Part shown: in pieces, positions 49,954-57,279 of the stretch | Position numbering within the stretch: position 1 is the first letter of the stretch | How the letters are laid out: every line of letters begins with the position of its first letter | NCBI GenBank assembly: GCA_041635475.1 | Contig: JBFKVA010000002.1 | Span: 39,417 to 103,416 of the forward strand | Direction: 5' to 3' | Length of the DNA: 64,000 nt | DNA from: GCA-020352575 sp041635475 | GTDB taxonomy: Bacteria > Actinomycetota > Acidimicrobiia > Spongiisociales > JAENVV01 | Program-made: the position numbers and the translations under genes | Notes under the pieces: generated by a model | Databases searched by the model: none | What the model was told of the DNA's origin: nothing | What the model saw: the letters and a program-made list of their open reading frames with translations, nothing else

Positions 49954-51099
49954 TCAGCGAACGAGGCCGTCGGTCCGCAACTGCTCGATCTCGAGGTTGG
50001 TGAACCCCGCCGCGCCCAGGATCTCATCGGTCGACGACCCGGGTTCGACCGGGGCGGTCCGCACCGCCCCCGGGGTACGGCTGAACCGGGGTGCGGGGCC
50101 GGGTTGGGTGACTCCGTCCACGTCGATGAAGGTGCCTCGGGCGACCAGGTGGGGATGGTGAGGGGCTTCCCACATCGACAGGACCGGGGCCACACAGGCG
50201 TCCGTCCCGGCGAACACCTCCGCCCACGCGTTCCGGGTCCTCGTCCGGAAGATCGCCGCCATCCGCTCCCTCGTCGACTGCCACAGGGCCACGTTCCACT
50301 GCTCGGCCGCATCGTCGGGCGGAAGGCCCAGGGCCTCGAGGAGGGCGGCGTAGAACTGGGGCTCGATGGCGCCCACCGCCATGTGCTCCCCGTCGGCGGT
50401 CTCGTAGACGTCGTAGAACGGCGCTCCCCCGTCCAGGAGATTCGTCCCTCGCTCGGGGCGCCACGCACCCGAGGCGGCCAGTCCGAAGATCATGGCCCCC
50501 AGCGTGCTCGCACCGTCCACCATGGCGGCGTCGATCACCTGCCCACGACCGCTCGTTTTCGCCTCCAGGACACCACACACGATCCCGAATGCCAACAGGA
50601 GCCCGCCCCCACCGAAGTCCCCGACGAGGTTGAGGGGGATCGATGGGGGCCGGTTGGCGGGGCCGATGGCGTGGAGCATCCCGGTGAGCGCGATGTAGTC
50701 GATGTCGTGGCCGGGCATCGACGCCCACGGCCCTTCCTGGCCCCAGCCCGTCATGCGCCCGTAGACGAGCCCGGGGTTGCGGGCGAGGCAGGCGTCCGGG
50801 CCGATGCCGAGGCGCTCGGCCACCCCCGGGCGCATCCCCTCGAACATGGCGTCGGCGCCCTCCACCAGCCGAAGCACGACCTCGGCGGCGTGCGGCTGCT
50901 TGAGGTCGAGCGCGATCGACCTCCGGCCGCGGGCCATGACATCGAACCGCACCTCGGTGGCGGTGAACATGCGGCCGGCGTCCAGCCGGTCGATGCGGAT
51001 GACATCCGCTCCCAGGTCGGCCAGCAGCATCCCACACAATGGGCCGGGACCGAGGCCTGTGACCTCCAGGACCGTCACTCCGGATAGGGGCCCGCTCAT
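49954..51099 (-). CDS. CaiB/BaiF family CoA transferase / alpha-methylacyl-CoA racemase
   Basis: A 381-residue family III CoA-transferase fold. VTVLEVTGLGPGPLCGMLLADLG is the usual start, here seen as the pieces LEVTGLGPGP and LADLGADVIRID. Then come RGRRSIALDLK, LVYGRMTGWGQEGPW and the region GHDIDYIALTGML that carries the conserved Asp. The GRMTGWGQ-GP block points to alpha-methylacyl-CoA racemase, which prepares branched acyl-CoAs for beta-oxidation. ATG 51099 (GGAG eight bases upstream) is chosen; the longer frame to 51144 includes the promoter box at 51130-51125 and is rejected. Confidence 0.88.
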   Translation of the reverse strand: MSGPLSGVTVLEVTGLGPGPLCGMLLADLGADVIRIDRLDAGRMFTATEVRFDVMARGRRSIALDLKQPHAAEVVLRLVEGADAMFEGMRPGVAERLGIGPDACLARNPGLVYGRMTGWGQEGPWASMPGHDIDYIALTGMLHAIGPANRPPSIPLNLVGDFGGGGLLLAFGIVCGVLEAKTSGRGQVIDAAMVDGASTLGAMIFGLAASGAWRPERGTNLLDGGAPFYDVYETADGEHMAVGAIEPQFYAALLEALGLPPDDAAEQWNVALWQSTRERMAAIFRTRTRNAWAEVFAGTDACVAPVLSMWEAPHHPHLVARGTFIDVDGVTQPGPAPRFSRTPGAVRTAPVEPGSSTDEILGAAGFTNLEIEQLRTDGLVR

Positions 51100-51124
51100 C
51101 GGCACACTCCACGTCGCTGCGGCA

Positions 51125-51130
51125 ACACTA
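51125..51130 (-). promoter_or_regulatory. Promoter -10 (TAGTGT) of the racemase gene
   Basis: TAGTGT on the minus strand lies 25 bases before ATG 51099 and inside the longer alternative frame, which it argues against. Confidence 0.45.
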
Positions 51131-51199
51131 TCGCCGAGGTCCACCCGCGTCGACGTCCGGGGGCACGGTGGGGGGTCGGGAGCGAGCCGCCAATCGGCA

Positions 51200-52135
51200 T
51201 CAGGGCAGGTGGGACCGGAGGAAGGCGTACATCCGATCCCGGGCCGCGGGCCCCGGACCCTCGTCGTAGTAGTCGAACGCGTGGTGTCCTCCCGGGTGGA
51301 CGGCCAGGACCGTTTCGTTGCCGGCGGCGGCCCAGCGGGACGCCATGAAGAGCGAGTCGTCGACGAGTGGATCCCGGGTCCCGATCGTGAAGAGGGCCGG
51401 GCACAGCGCCCCGAGGTCGGCGCGCAGGGGTGAGACCCGGGGGTCGGCCGGGTCCGCTTCGCCCAGGAAGTGCCCGATCATCCATTCCAGTGTCGTCTGG
51501 GCGAACGTCACCGGTGGGTCACCGAACGACCGGGCCGACGGGGTGAGGGAGAGGTCGAACACGCCGTACACGAGGTTGGCGGCTCGGAAGGGCACACTCC
51601 CCCGCTCATCGCGGAGCCGGAGGAGGGCGAGGGCGGCCAGGTGGGCGCCGGCCGATTCGCCGCCCACGAAGCGGGCGGCCGTTCCCCACTCGCCCTGCGC
51701 GTGGTCGGCGACCCAGGCAGCCACCGCCGCCACGTCGTCGGGCCCGGCCGGGAACGGGTCTTCCGGGGCCAGGCGGTAGTACGGGCTGACCACGACCAGG
51801 CCGGTGGAGTCCGCCAGCCGCTCATTGAGGTAGTCCACATGGTGGGGGCGTCCCAGGACCCAGCCCCCACCGTGGACATGGAGGTACACGCCCCGGGCCG
51901 CACTACGCGGGGGAATGACCCTCAGGCGGATGTCACCGGCGGGGCCGGGAACCCAGCGCTCGACCGCCCGATCCGACGGTGGCTTCACCGGGAAGACGGA
52001 GATCCCTTCCTCCCGGGCCTGGCGGGCGGCTTGAGGGGTCGTGATGGGTGGGAGGGTCGCCAGCTTCTCGGCCACCCGGGCGTCGAAGGAGCCCTGTCCC
52101 GGGTCCGGCCCCGCCGGCCAGGTCACTTCGAGCAT
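51200..52135 (-). CDS. Alpha/beta hydrolase, hormone-sensitive-lipase type
   Basis: A 311-residue carboxylesterase. The oxyanion motif is YLHVHGGGWVLG, the nucleophile is in GGESAGAHLA, the acid in TRDPLVDD and the histidine in PGGHHAFDYY, the full HSL-type set. Substrates are probably short or medium esters. Its ATG overlaps the stop of the AI-2E permease gene by one base (TGATG), which couples their translation. Confidence 0.88.
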   Translation of the reverse strand: MLEVTWPAGPDPGQGSFDARVAEKLATLPPITTPQAARQAREEGISVFPVKPPSDRAVERWVPGPAGDIRLRVIPPRSAARGVYLHVHGGGWVLGRPHHVDYLNERLADSTGLVVVSPYYRLAPEDPFPAGPDDVAAVAAWVADHAQGEWGTAARFVGGESAGAHLAALALLRLRDERGSVPFRAANLVYGVFDLSLTPSARSFGDPPVTFAQTTLEWMIGHFLGEADPADPRVSPLRADLGALCPALFTIGTRDPLVDDSLFMASRWAAAGNETVLAVHPGGHHAFDYYDEGPGPAARDRMYAFLRSHLP

Positions 52136-53235
52136 CAGCCCTCGGCTTCGACGACGTCGGAGCGCCCATCGCCGTCCTCGTCACCGGCGATGGTGGATTC
52201 GACGGGATGCTGCGCCAGGTACGTCGAGACGAGCGCCTGACCGATGGCGGCGACCGGCAGGGCCAGGAAGGCACCGAGGGCGCCCATGAGCAGGATGCCG
52301 GCGACGGCAGCACCGAAGCCGATGGCCGGGTGGAGGGACATGCGTTGGGCGGTGATCTTGGGCGCCAGCCAGTAGTTCTCGACTTGCTGGTAACCGAGGA
52401 GGACGACGAGTACCCACAGGGCCAGGGACGGTTCGACGGCCAAGGCGGCCAGGAGCGGGATGACCGCGGCGATGTACCCGCCCACAGCCGGGATGAACTG
52501 GGAGATCACACCGACCCAGACCCCGTAGGCAACCGGGCTGGGCAGGCCGACGATGGCGAAGAGGATGGAGTGGACGGCAGCGGAGATCAAAGCCAGTTGG
52601 AGTCGCGACGCCACGTACCCACCGGTCTTCTGGATCGAGATCTCCCACATGCGGGCCACCTCGCGCTGCCGCTCGGGGGGGAACGCCGCGAAGAGGCGCC
52701 GTCGCAGCCGAGGCCCGTCGGCCAGGAGGAAGAACGTGAACAGGAGGACCGTGAACGTCCGGATGATGAGCGAACCGATGGCGCCCACGACACCGGCCAG
52801 CTGGTTGGCGACGGTCGAGGCATACCTGCCGATGAGGTCGCTGATGCTCCCCGCCGAGTCCGTGAGGGTGTCGAGCGAGTACCGGTACCCGAACACCTCG
52901 ACCTCCGTGCCGAGGTCGTCGAGGAAGTCGGTCGCCCGGTCGAGCAACGTCGCCACCTGGCGCACGAACGGGGGAAGGACGACGAACCCCACACCGACGA
53001 TGACGAGCACGGCCAGGAGGAGCACGACCCCGGTCGCTCGCGTCCTCGGCCATCCCCGATGGGCAAGGGCCGCCACCGCTGGTTCGAAGGCGAACGACAG
53101 GAAGAGCGCCACGAGGAGCGCCAGCAGGAGGCTCCGCACCTGCCAGGCCGCCCACAGGGCGGCGGCGGTGAGAAGGGCTGCTAGGACGATCCGCCACAGC
53201 AACGCGTTGAGGAATGGTGGGAGGTCACGCTCCAT
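52135..53235 (-). CDS. AI-2E/PerM-family membrane protein
   Basis: A 366-residue permease-like protein with about eight membrane segments, two at the N terminus (VRSLLLALLVALFLSFAFEP), a middle soluble stretch and a C-terminal group with FIPAVGGYIAAVIPLLAALA, the family hallmark. The tail ends in the acidic DEDGDGRSDVVEAEG. Members are linked to autoinducer-2 export or sodium/proton exchange; the substrate here is unknown. ATG 53235 follows TACGCT by seven bases; a 33-residue upstream extension is rejected. Confidence 0.88.
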   Translation of the reverse strand: MERDLPPFLNALLWRIVLAALLTAAALWAAWQVRSLLLALLVALFLSFAFEPAVAALAHRGWPRTRATGVVLLLAVLVIVGVGFVVLPPFVRQVATLLDRATDFLDDLGTEVEVFGYRYSLDTLTDSAGSISDLIGRYASTVANQLAGVVGAIGSLIIRTFTVLLFTFFLLADGPRLRRRLFAAFPPERQREVARMWEISIQKTGGYVASRLQLALISAAVHSILFAIVGLPSPVAYGVWVGVISQFIPAVGGYIAAVIPLLAALAVEPSLALWVLVVLLGYQQVENYWLAPKITAQRMSLHPAIGFGAAVAGILLMGALGAFLALPVAAIGQALVSTYLAQHPVESTIAGDEDGDGRSDVVEAEG

Positions 53236-53242
53236 CGTCGAC

Positions 53243-53248
53243 AGCGTA
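53243..53248 (-). promoter_or_regulatory. Leaderless promoter -10 (TACGCT)
   Basis: TACGCT on the minus strand ends seven bases before ATG 53235. Confidence 0.5.
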
Positions 53249-53327
53249 GGCGGCCGGCCCACCGGGTGGTCGCTCTGTCTGTGTGCGTGGTGATCCCGGG
53301 TCGCAGCCGGCACCCTTTCGACCCCCG

Positions 53328-53333
53328 GTAGCA
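53328..53333 (+). promoter_or_regulatory. Promoter -10 (TAGCAT) of the SDR gene
   Basis: TAGCAT lies 33 bases before ATG 53367 and leaves a leader of about 27 bases with AAAGGA. Confidence 0.4.
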
Positions 53334-53366
53334 TCCGGTCGACCCACGCATCGAAAGGACCCTGGC

Positions 53367-54128
53367 ATGGAGATCAGTGGCAGTTCCGCCATCGTCACCG
53401 GCGGCGCCTCGGGGCTTGGCGGAGCCACGGCCCGCCGGCTCGCCGCGGCGGGCATGCACGTCGTCATCGTCGACCTCAACGACACGCTGGGCGAAGAGAT
53501 GGCGTCCGAGGTCAATGGGGCGTTCGTGAAAGCAGACGTCCGCGACGAAGACCAGGTGCAGGCGGCCGTCACCGCGGCGGTGGAGATGGCCCCCCTGCGG
53601 GTGCTCATCAACTGCGCCGGGCTCGGCATCGCGCTGCGGACCATCGATCGCGACGCCAACCCCCACCCGCTCGGCAACTTCGAGTTCGTCATCGGCGTCA
53701 ACCTCATCGGGACGTTCAACTCCATTCGGCTGGCCGCCGCCGCCATGGCGCGCAACGAACCCGACGCCGGGGGCGAACGGGGAGCGATGGTCAACACCGC
53801 CTCCGTGGCGGCAGTCGATGGCCAGATCGGCCAGGCCGCGTACTCGGCCTCCAAGGGAGGCGTGGTGGGCATGACGCTTCCCATCGCCCGCGACCTGGCC
53901 TCGGTGGGGATTCGGGTCAACACGATCCTCCCCGGGATCATGGACACACCCCTGCTGGGCTCCCTCCCGGAGAACGTACGGGATGCCCTCGGCCAATCGG
54001 TCCTTCACCCCAAGCGTCTCGGTCGGCCCGAGGAGTTCGCCGAGATGGCCCACACGCTGGTCACCAACAGCTACATGAACGGTGAGTCCCTGCGCCTCGA
54101 TGGTGGCATCCGCATGCCTCCCAAGTAG
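53367..54128 (+). CDS. SDR oxidoreductase, 3-hydroxyacyl-CoA dehydrogenase type 2-like
   Basis: A 253-residue short-chain dehydrogenase. The cofactor motif is TGGASGLGGATARRL, NCAGLG follows, and the active site is NTASVAAVDGQIGQAAYSASK with Tyr-x3-Lys. The match to HSD17B10-type 3-hydroxyacyl-CoA dehydrogenases is seen in AYSASKGGVVGMTLPIARDL and NTILPGIMDTPLL. It may act in the acyl-CoA degradation pathways encoded nearby. ATG 53367 has AAAGGA nine bases upstream. Confidence 0.88.
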   Translation: MEISGSSAIVTGGASGLGGATARRLAAAGMHVVIVDLNDTLGEEMASEVNGAFVKADVRDEDQVQAAVTAAVEMAPLRVLINCAGLGIALRTIDRDANPHPLGNFEFVIGVNLIGTFNSIRLAAAAMARNEPDAGGERGAMVNTASVAAVDGQIGQAAYSASKGGVVGMTLPIARDLASVGIRVNTILPGIMDTPLLGSLPENVRDALGQSVLHPKRLGRPEEFAEMAHTLVTNSYMNGESLRLDGGIRMPPK

Positions 54129-54130
54129 GC

Positions 54131-54892
54131 GTGGTCGGCATCTTCGACTCCGGACTCGGAGGGCTGTCGGTCCTCACCGCCGTCCGGGGGGTGCTCCCTC
54201 TGGCCGACGTCGTCTACGTCGCCGACCAGTCGCGGGCGCCGTACGGGGATCGTCCGGCCGCCGAGGTCTTGCAGTTCGCCCGTGAGATGCACGATGTCAT
54301 GGCACGGCGCGGGACGACCACGACGGTGCTGGCCAGCAACACGATCTCCAACGCCGCCCTCCACGAACTGCGACGGGACCACCCCGATCGGGTGTTCGTG
54401 GGACTGGAGCCCGCGGTCAAGCCGGCGGTTGCGGCCACCCGCAGCAAAGTGATCGCCGTGCTGGGCACGACCGGGACCATCGGCGGCCCCCTCCTCGCCG
54501 ACCTGGTTCGGCGGTTCGCAGGGGACGTCGCCGTCATCGGGGTGGCCCTCCCCGGTTTGGTGGAGATCATCGAGGACGGCCTGGGCGAGACCCCCCACGC
54601 CGAGGCCTTCCTCACCGGTCACTTGGAGGAACCCAAGCGGCGGGGCGCAGACGTCTACGTGCTCGCCTGCACCCACTACCCGTTCGCCATCACGTCCCTG
54701 CGGCGCGTGGTCGGCGAGGCACACATCATCGACCCCGCCCGCGCGGTGGCCGTCCAGGTCGGACGGGTCCATGCGGCGACCGGGACCGGCCGGACCGTGG
54801 CGCTCACCACGGGGGACCCGGTCCGCTTCCGGAACCAGGTTGCCGAGGTCGTGCCCGGCCTGGCCTTCGACGCCATCGAGACGATCGCCTGA
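54131..54892 (+). CDS. murI: Glutamate racemase homologue lacking one catalytic cysteine
   Basis: A 253-residue Asp/Glu racemase-fold protein. GIFDSGLGGLSVL and RAPYGDRP match MurI, and the second catalytic cysteine is present in LACTHYPFAI (Cys180). The first, normally in ACNTA, reads LASNTISN, so Ser69 (codon AGC, 54335-54337) replaces Cys. True MurI uses both cysteines as acid/base pair to make D-glutamate for peptidoglycan; this one may be impaired, use a different mechanism, or have another substrate. GTG 54131 starts two bases after the SDR stop. Confidence 0.78.
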   Translation: MVGIFDSGLGGLSVLTAVRGVLPLADVVYVADQSRAPYGDRPAAEVLQFAREMHDVMARRGTTTTVLASNTISNAALHELRRDHPDRVFVGLEPAVKPAVAATRSKVIAVLGTTGTIGGPLLADLVRRFAGDVAVIGVALPGLVEIIEDGLGETPHAEAFLTGHLEEPKRRGADVYVLACTHYPFAITSLRRVVGEAHIIDPARAVAVQVGRVHAATGTGRTVALTTGDPVRFRNQVAEVVPGLAFDAIETIA

Positions 54893-54933
54893 CGCGGCCT
54901 CCCCGGTCGCTCGCCTTTCCGTGGTCCTTCGCA

Positions 54934-54939
54934 TACGCT
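54934..54939 (+). promoter_or_regulatory. Leaderless promoter -10 (TACGCT)
   Basis: TACGCT ends eight bases before ATG 54948. Confidence 0.5.
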
Positions 54940-54947
54940 GGGACGCC

Positions 54948-55268
54948 ATGCCCCGGACCCGTCCGTTCCTTCTCGCGTGTGTGCTCGCGCTCACAGCCTG
55001 CTCGGGGCCGCTGGCGGCCGACGCCCCCGGCGACGTCATCTACGCCGACTCCTGCGCCCCCTGTCACGGCAAGCGCCTCCAAGGGCGAAGCGGGCCACCT
55101 CTCGGCGGGGCAAACGCCCCCTCCGCCCAGGAGGACGAGGCCTACTTCATCAACACCGTGACGAAGGGCCGGTCGCGCATGCCCTCGTTCGAGGGGCGGC
55201 TCTCCGACGAACAGATCGCCCGAGTGGTGGCGTACGTCATGAGCCGACAGGATCGCCCGGGCGAGTAG
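54948..55268 (+). CDS. Cytochrome c lipoprotein (single heme)
   Basis: A 106-residue exported cytochrome. The signal peptide ends in lipobox LTACSG; the mature protein has one heme motif CAPCH and an axial-ligand methionine in KGRSRMPSFEG. DEQIARVVAYVMSRQ is the usual C-terminal helix. It should sit on the outer membrane face as an electron carrier, possibly for the oxidase served by the SCO1 operon. Its last 32 bases overlap the convergent DUF368 gene. Confidence 0.88.
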   Translation: MPRTRPFLLACVLALTACSGPLAADAPGDVIYADSCAPCHGKRLQGRSGPPLGGANAPSAQEDEAYFINTVTKGRSRMPSFEGRLSDEQIARVVAYVMSRQDRPGE

Positions 55269-56118
55269 CCCACCGCTCGAACACCACCATCCCGGCGGCG
55301 CCGGCCACCCCGAGGCCGATGGCGAGACCGACACCACCGGTCGGGGCCACGGCCCGTGGGTCGAGGCAGTCGAGGCAGTCCGTCCACGGCCACAGGCGCG
55401 GCAGCGAACCGACGATGAACCCGACGAGGGCCGCGATCGTCGGGTCGTGGTACCGGACGAGGGTCCAGCGCAGGACCCGGACGAAGAGGAGCAGTCCGAT
55501 CACCGCCCCCAGGGCGAAGAGGCCGACCGTGCCCACGTCGCGGACATGGACGGCTTCCACCGCGCGCTCGTACTGGCCGACGAGGAGCAGGATGAACGAC
55601 CCGGAGATCCCGGGGAGGATCATGGCACAGATCGCCAAGGCTCCCCCCAGGAGCGCCCACGGTGCCGTGGGCGGCGTGCGGGTCGGCGTCGAGAAGGCCA
55701 CGACGGCCCCGATGAGGCCCCCGGTGGCGGCCGCCCCCACCAGCGCCGGGCTCCACCTGAGCCTGCGCCCGACGACGATGGCCGACGCAACCACGAGTCC
55801 CGCGAAGAACGAGAACAGCCGGGGTCGAGCGACCTGATCGCCGAGCCATCCATCCAGGGTCCCGGCCAGGGCCACCACTGCCGTCCCGATGCCCAGGAGG
55901 AGGGGAAGGAGGAACCCGAGGTCGAGCCGGCGACCGAGGGCGGTCCACGTGCGTCGCCGGATCATCCCCACCGCCGGCACGTCGAATGAGTGGATGGCGG
56001 CCACGAGTCGCTCGTACCGACCGGACACGAAGGCGATGGTGCCGCCAGAGACTCCTGGCACGAGGTCGGCCATGCCCATCACCACCCCGACGACGAAGTG
56101 GGAGAAGGTGACCCGCAT
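55237..56118 (-). CDS. DUF368 family membrane protein (undecaprenyl-phosphate flippase type)
   Basis: A 293-residue membrane protein with about eight segments. Two related motifs, GVSGGTIAFVSGRYERL near the N terminus and LPGISGSFILLLVGQYERA in the middle, are the inverted-repeat signatures of DUF368 proteins, some of which were recently shown to return undecaprenyl phosphate across the membrane for reuse in cell-wall synthesis. ATG 56118 has TACCCT seven bases upstream. A 65-residue N-terminal extension runs into the gpsA promoter and is rejected. Confidence 0.85.
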   Translation of the reverse strand: MRVTFSHFVVGVVMGMADLVPGVSGGTIAFVSGRYERLVAAIHSFDVPAVGMIRRRTWTALGRRLDLGFLLPLLLGIGTAVVALAGTLDGWLGDQVARPRLFSFFAGLVVASAIVVGRRLRWSPALVGAAATGGLIGAVVAFSTPTRTPPTAPWALLGGALAICAMILPGISGSFILLLVGQYERAVEAVHVRDVGTVGLFALGAVIGLLLFVRVLRWTLVRYHDPTIAALVGFIVGSLPRLWPWTDCLDCLDPRAVAPTGGVGLAIGLGVAGAAGMVVFERWATRPGDPVGS

Positions 56119-56125
56119 CCCCGCA

Positions 56126-56192
56126 AGGGTACGCGGCCCCCGGTCCCTGGTCGGGGAGTTGGGCGAGTGACCCGGGAGAGAAGGGCTACGAT
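56126..56192. promoter_or_regulatory. Divergent promoters of the DUF368 gene and gpsA
   Basis: TACCCT on the minus strand (56131-56126) is seven bases before ATG 56118; TACGAT on the plus strand (56187-56192) is eight bases before ATG 56201. Both genes appear leaderless. Confidence 0.5.
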
Positions 56193-56200
56193 GCCGGGCC

Positions 56201-57199
56201 ATGCGCGTGGCAATCATCGGGGCCGGTTCGTGGGGAACGACGATGGCCGCGCTCATCGCACCGCAGGCCGACGTCGTCGTGTGGGCGCGCCGTCCCGAGC
56301 AGGCAGCTGCCATCAGCGCGGGCGAGAACCCCGACTACCTCCCCGGCTACCGGCTGCCGCCCATGGAAGCGACGGCCGACCTGGCCGCCGCGTTCGAGGG
56401 AGCCGAGGCGATTCTCATGGCCGTTCCCTCCCATGGATACCGGGGTGTGCTGGCGGCAGCCCCCGACCCGGGGGCCTCGATACCCATCCTCTCCCTCACG
56501 AAGGGGATCGAGGAGGGCACCGGGAGGCGCATGACCGAGGTCACCCGAGAGGTCCTTCCCGACCACGACATCTCACGTATCGGGGTGCTGTCGGGTCCCA
56601 ACCTCGCCAAGGAGATCATGAACGGTGAGCCGGCGGCGACGGTCATTGCCATGCGTGACCTGGCGATGGCCGAGGAGCTGCAGCGGGTGATCATGACACC
56701 TCGGTTCCGGGTGTACACCAATAACGACGTGATCGGGTCCGAGTTGTGTGGATCGCTCAAGAACGTCATGGCCATCGCCTCGGGGATGATCAGCGGCATG
56801 GAGTTGGGTCTCAACACCACCGGGATGTTCCTCACGAGGGCACTCGCCGAGATGACACGCCTGGGGATCCGCCTCGGCAGCTCTCCTCTCACCTTCGGGG
56901 GCCTGGCCGGGGTGGGTGACCTCGTTGCCACCTGTCTCAGTCCCCTCTCTCGGAACCACACGGTGGGCAAGAAACTCGGTCGTGGCATGACGCTGTCGGA
57001 GATCCTCGCCGAGTCGTCCCAGGTGGCCGAGGGCGTCAAGACGACGCCTGCGGTCCTCGCCCTGGCGGACCACGAAGGCGTCGAGATGCCGATCGCCATC
57101 GAGGTCGGCCGGGTTCTCCGTGAGGAGTCGACTCCCGCCGAGTCCGTGTCCCGTCTCATGACCCGCGAGGCCCGGCCCGAGGCACACGGGATCCTCTAG
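56201..57199 (+). CDS. gpsA: Glycerol-3-phosphate dehydrogenase [NAD(P)+]
   Basis: A 332-residue enzyme that reduces dihydroxyacetone phosphate to sn-glycerol 3-phosphate for phospholipid synthesis. The cofactor site is AIIGAGSWGTTMAALIA, followed by LSLTKGIE, LSGPNLAKEI with the GEPAATVIA strand, the catalytic-lysine block ELCGSLKNVMAIASGM and GGLAGVGDLVATC. Length is standard. ATG 56201 is leaderless. The product is the substrate of plsB. Confidence 0.95.
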   Translation: MRVAIIGAGSWGTTMAALIAPQADVVVWARRPEQAAAISAGENPDYLPGYRLPPMEATADLAAAFEGAEAILMAVPSHGYRGVLAAAPDPGASIPILSLTKGIEEGTGRRMTEVTREVLPDHDISRIGVLSGPNLAKEIMNGEPAATVIAMRDLAMAEELQRVIMTPRFRVYTNNDVIGSELCGSLKNVMAIASGMISGMELGLNTTGMFLTRALAEMTRLGIRLGSSPLTFGGLAGVGDLVATCLSPLSRNHTVGKKLGRGMTLSEILAESSQVAEGVKTTPAVLALADHEGVEMPIAIEVGRVLREESTPAESVSRLMTREARPEAHGIL

Positions 57200-57247
57200 A
57201 CCGGCGCCCGGCGTCGCCGGCCGGGAGCGGCGGCCCGGTGCGCACGG

Positions 57248-57253
57248 TACGCT
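57248..57253 (+). promoter_or_regulatory. Promoter -10 (TACGCT) of the APC-USP gene
   Basis: TACGCT lies 26 bases before TTG 57280 and leaves a leader with GAGGAG at 57269-57274. It falls inside the longer frame beginning at 57238 and so rules that start out. Confidence 0.5.
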
Positions 57254-57279
57254 GCCGGATTCCCTCACGAGGAGTGCCG

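Noticed and set aside
51100..51144. Longer start for the CaiB/BaiF gene
   Set aside because: TAGTGT promoter box lies inside this stretch; ATG 51099 has GGAG at good spacing and matches the usual family start.
57238..57279. Longer GTG-initiated start for the APC-USP gene
   Set aside because: The TACGCT promoter box lies inside it and a GAGGAG site serves TTG 57280.
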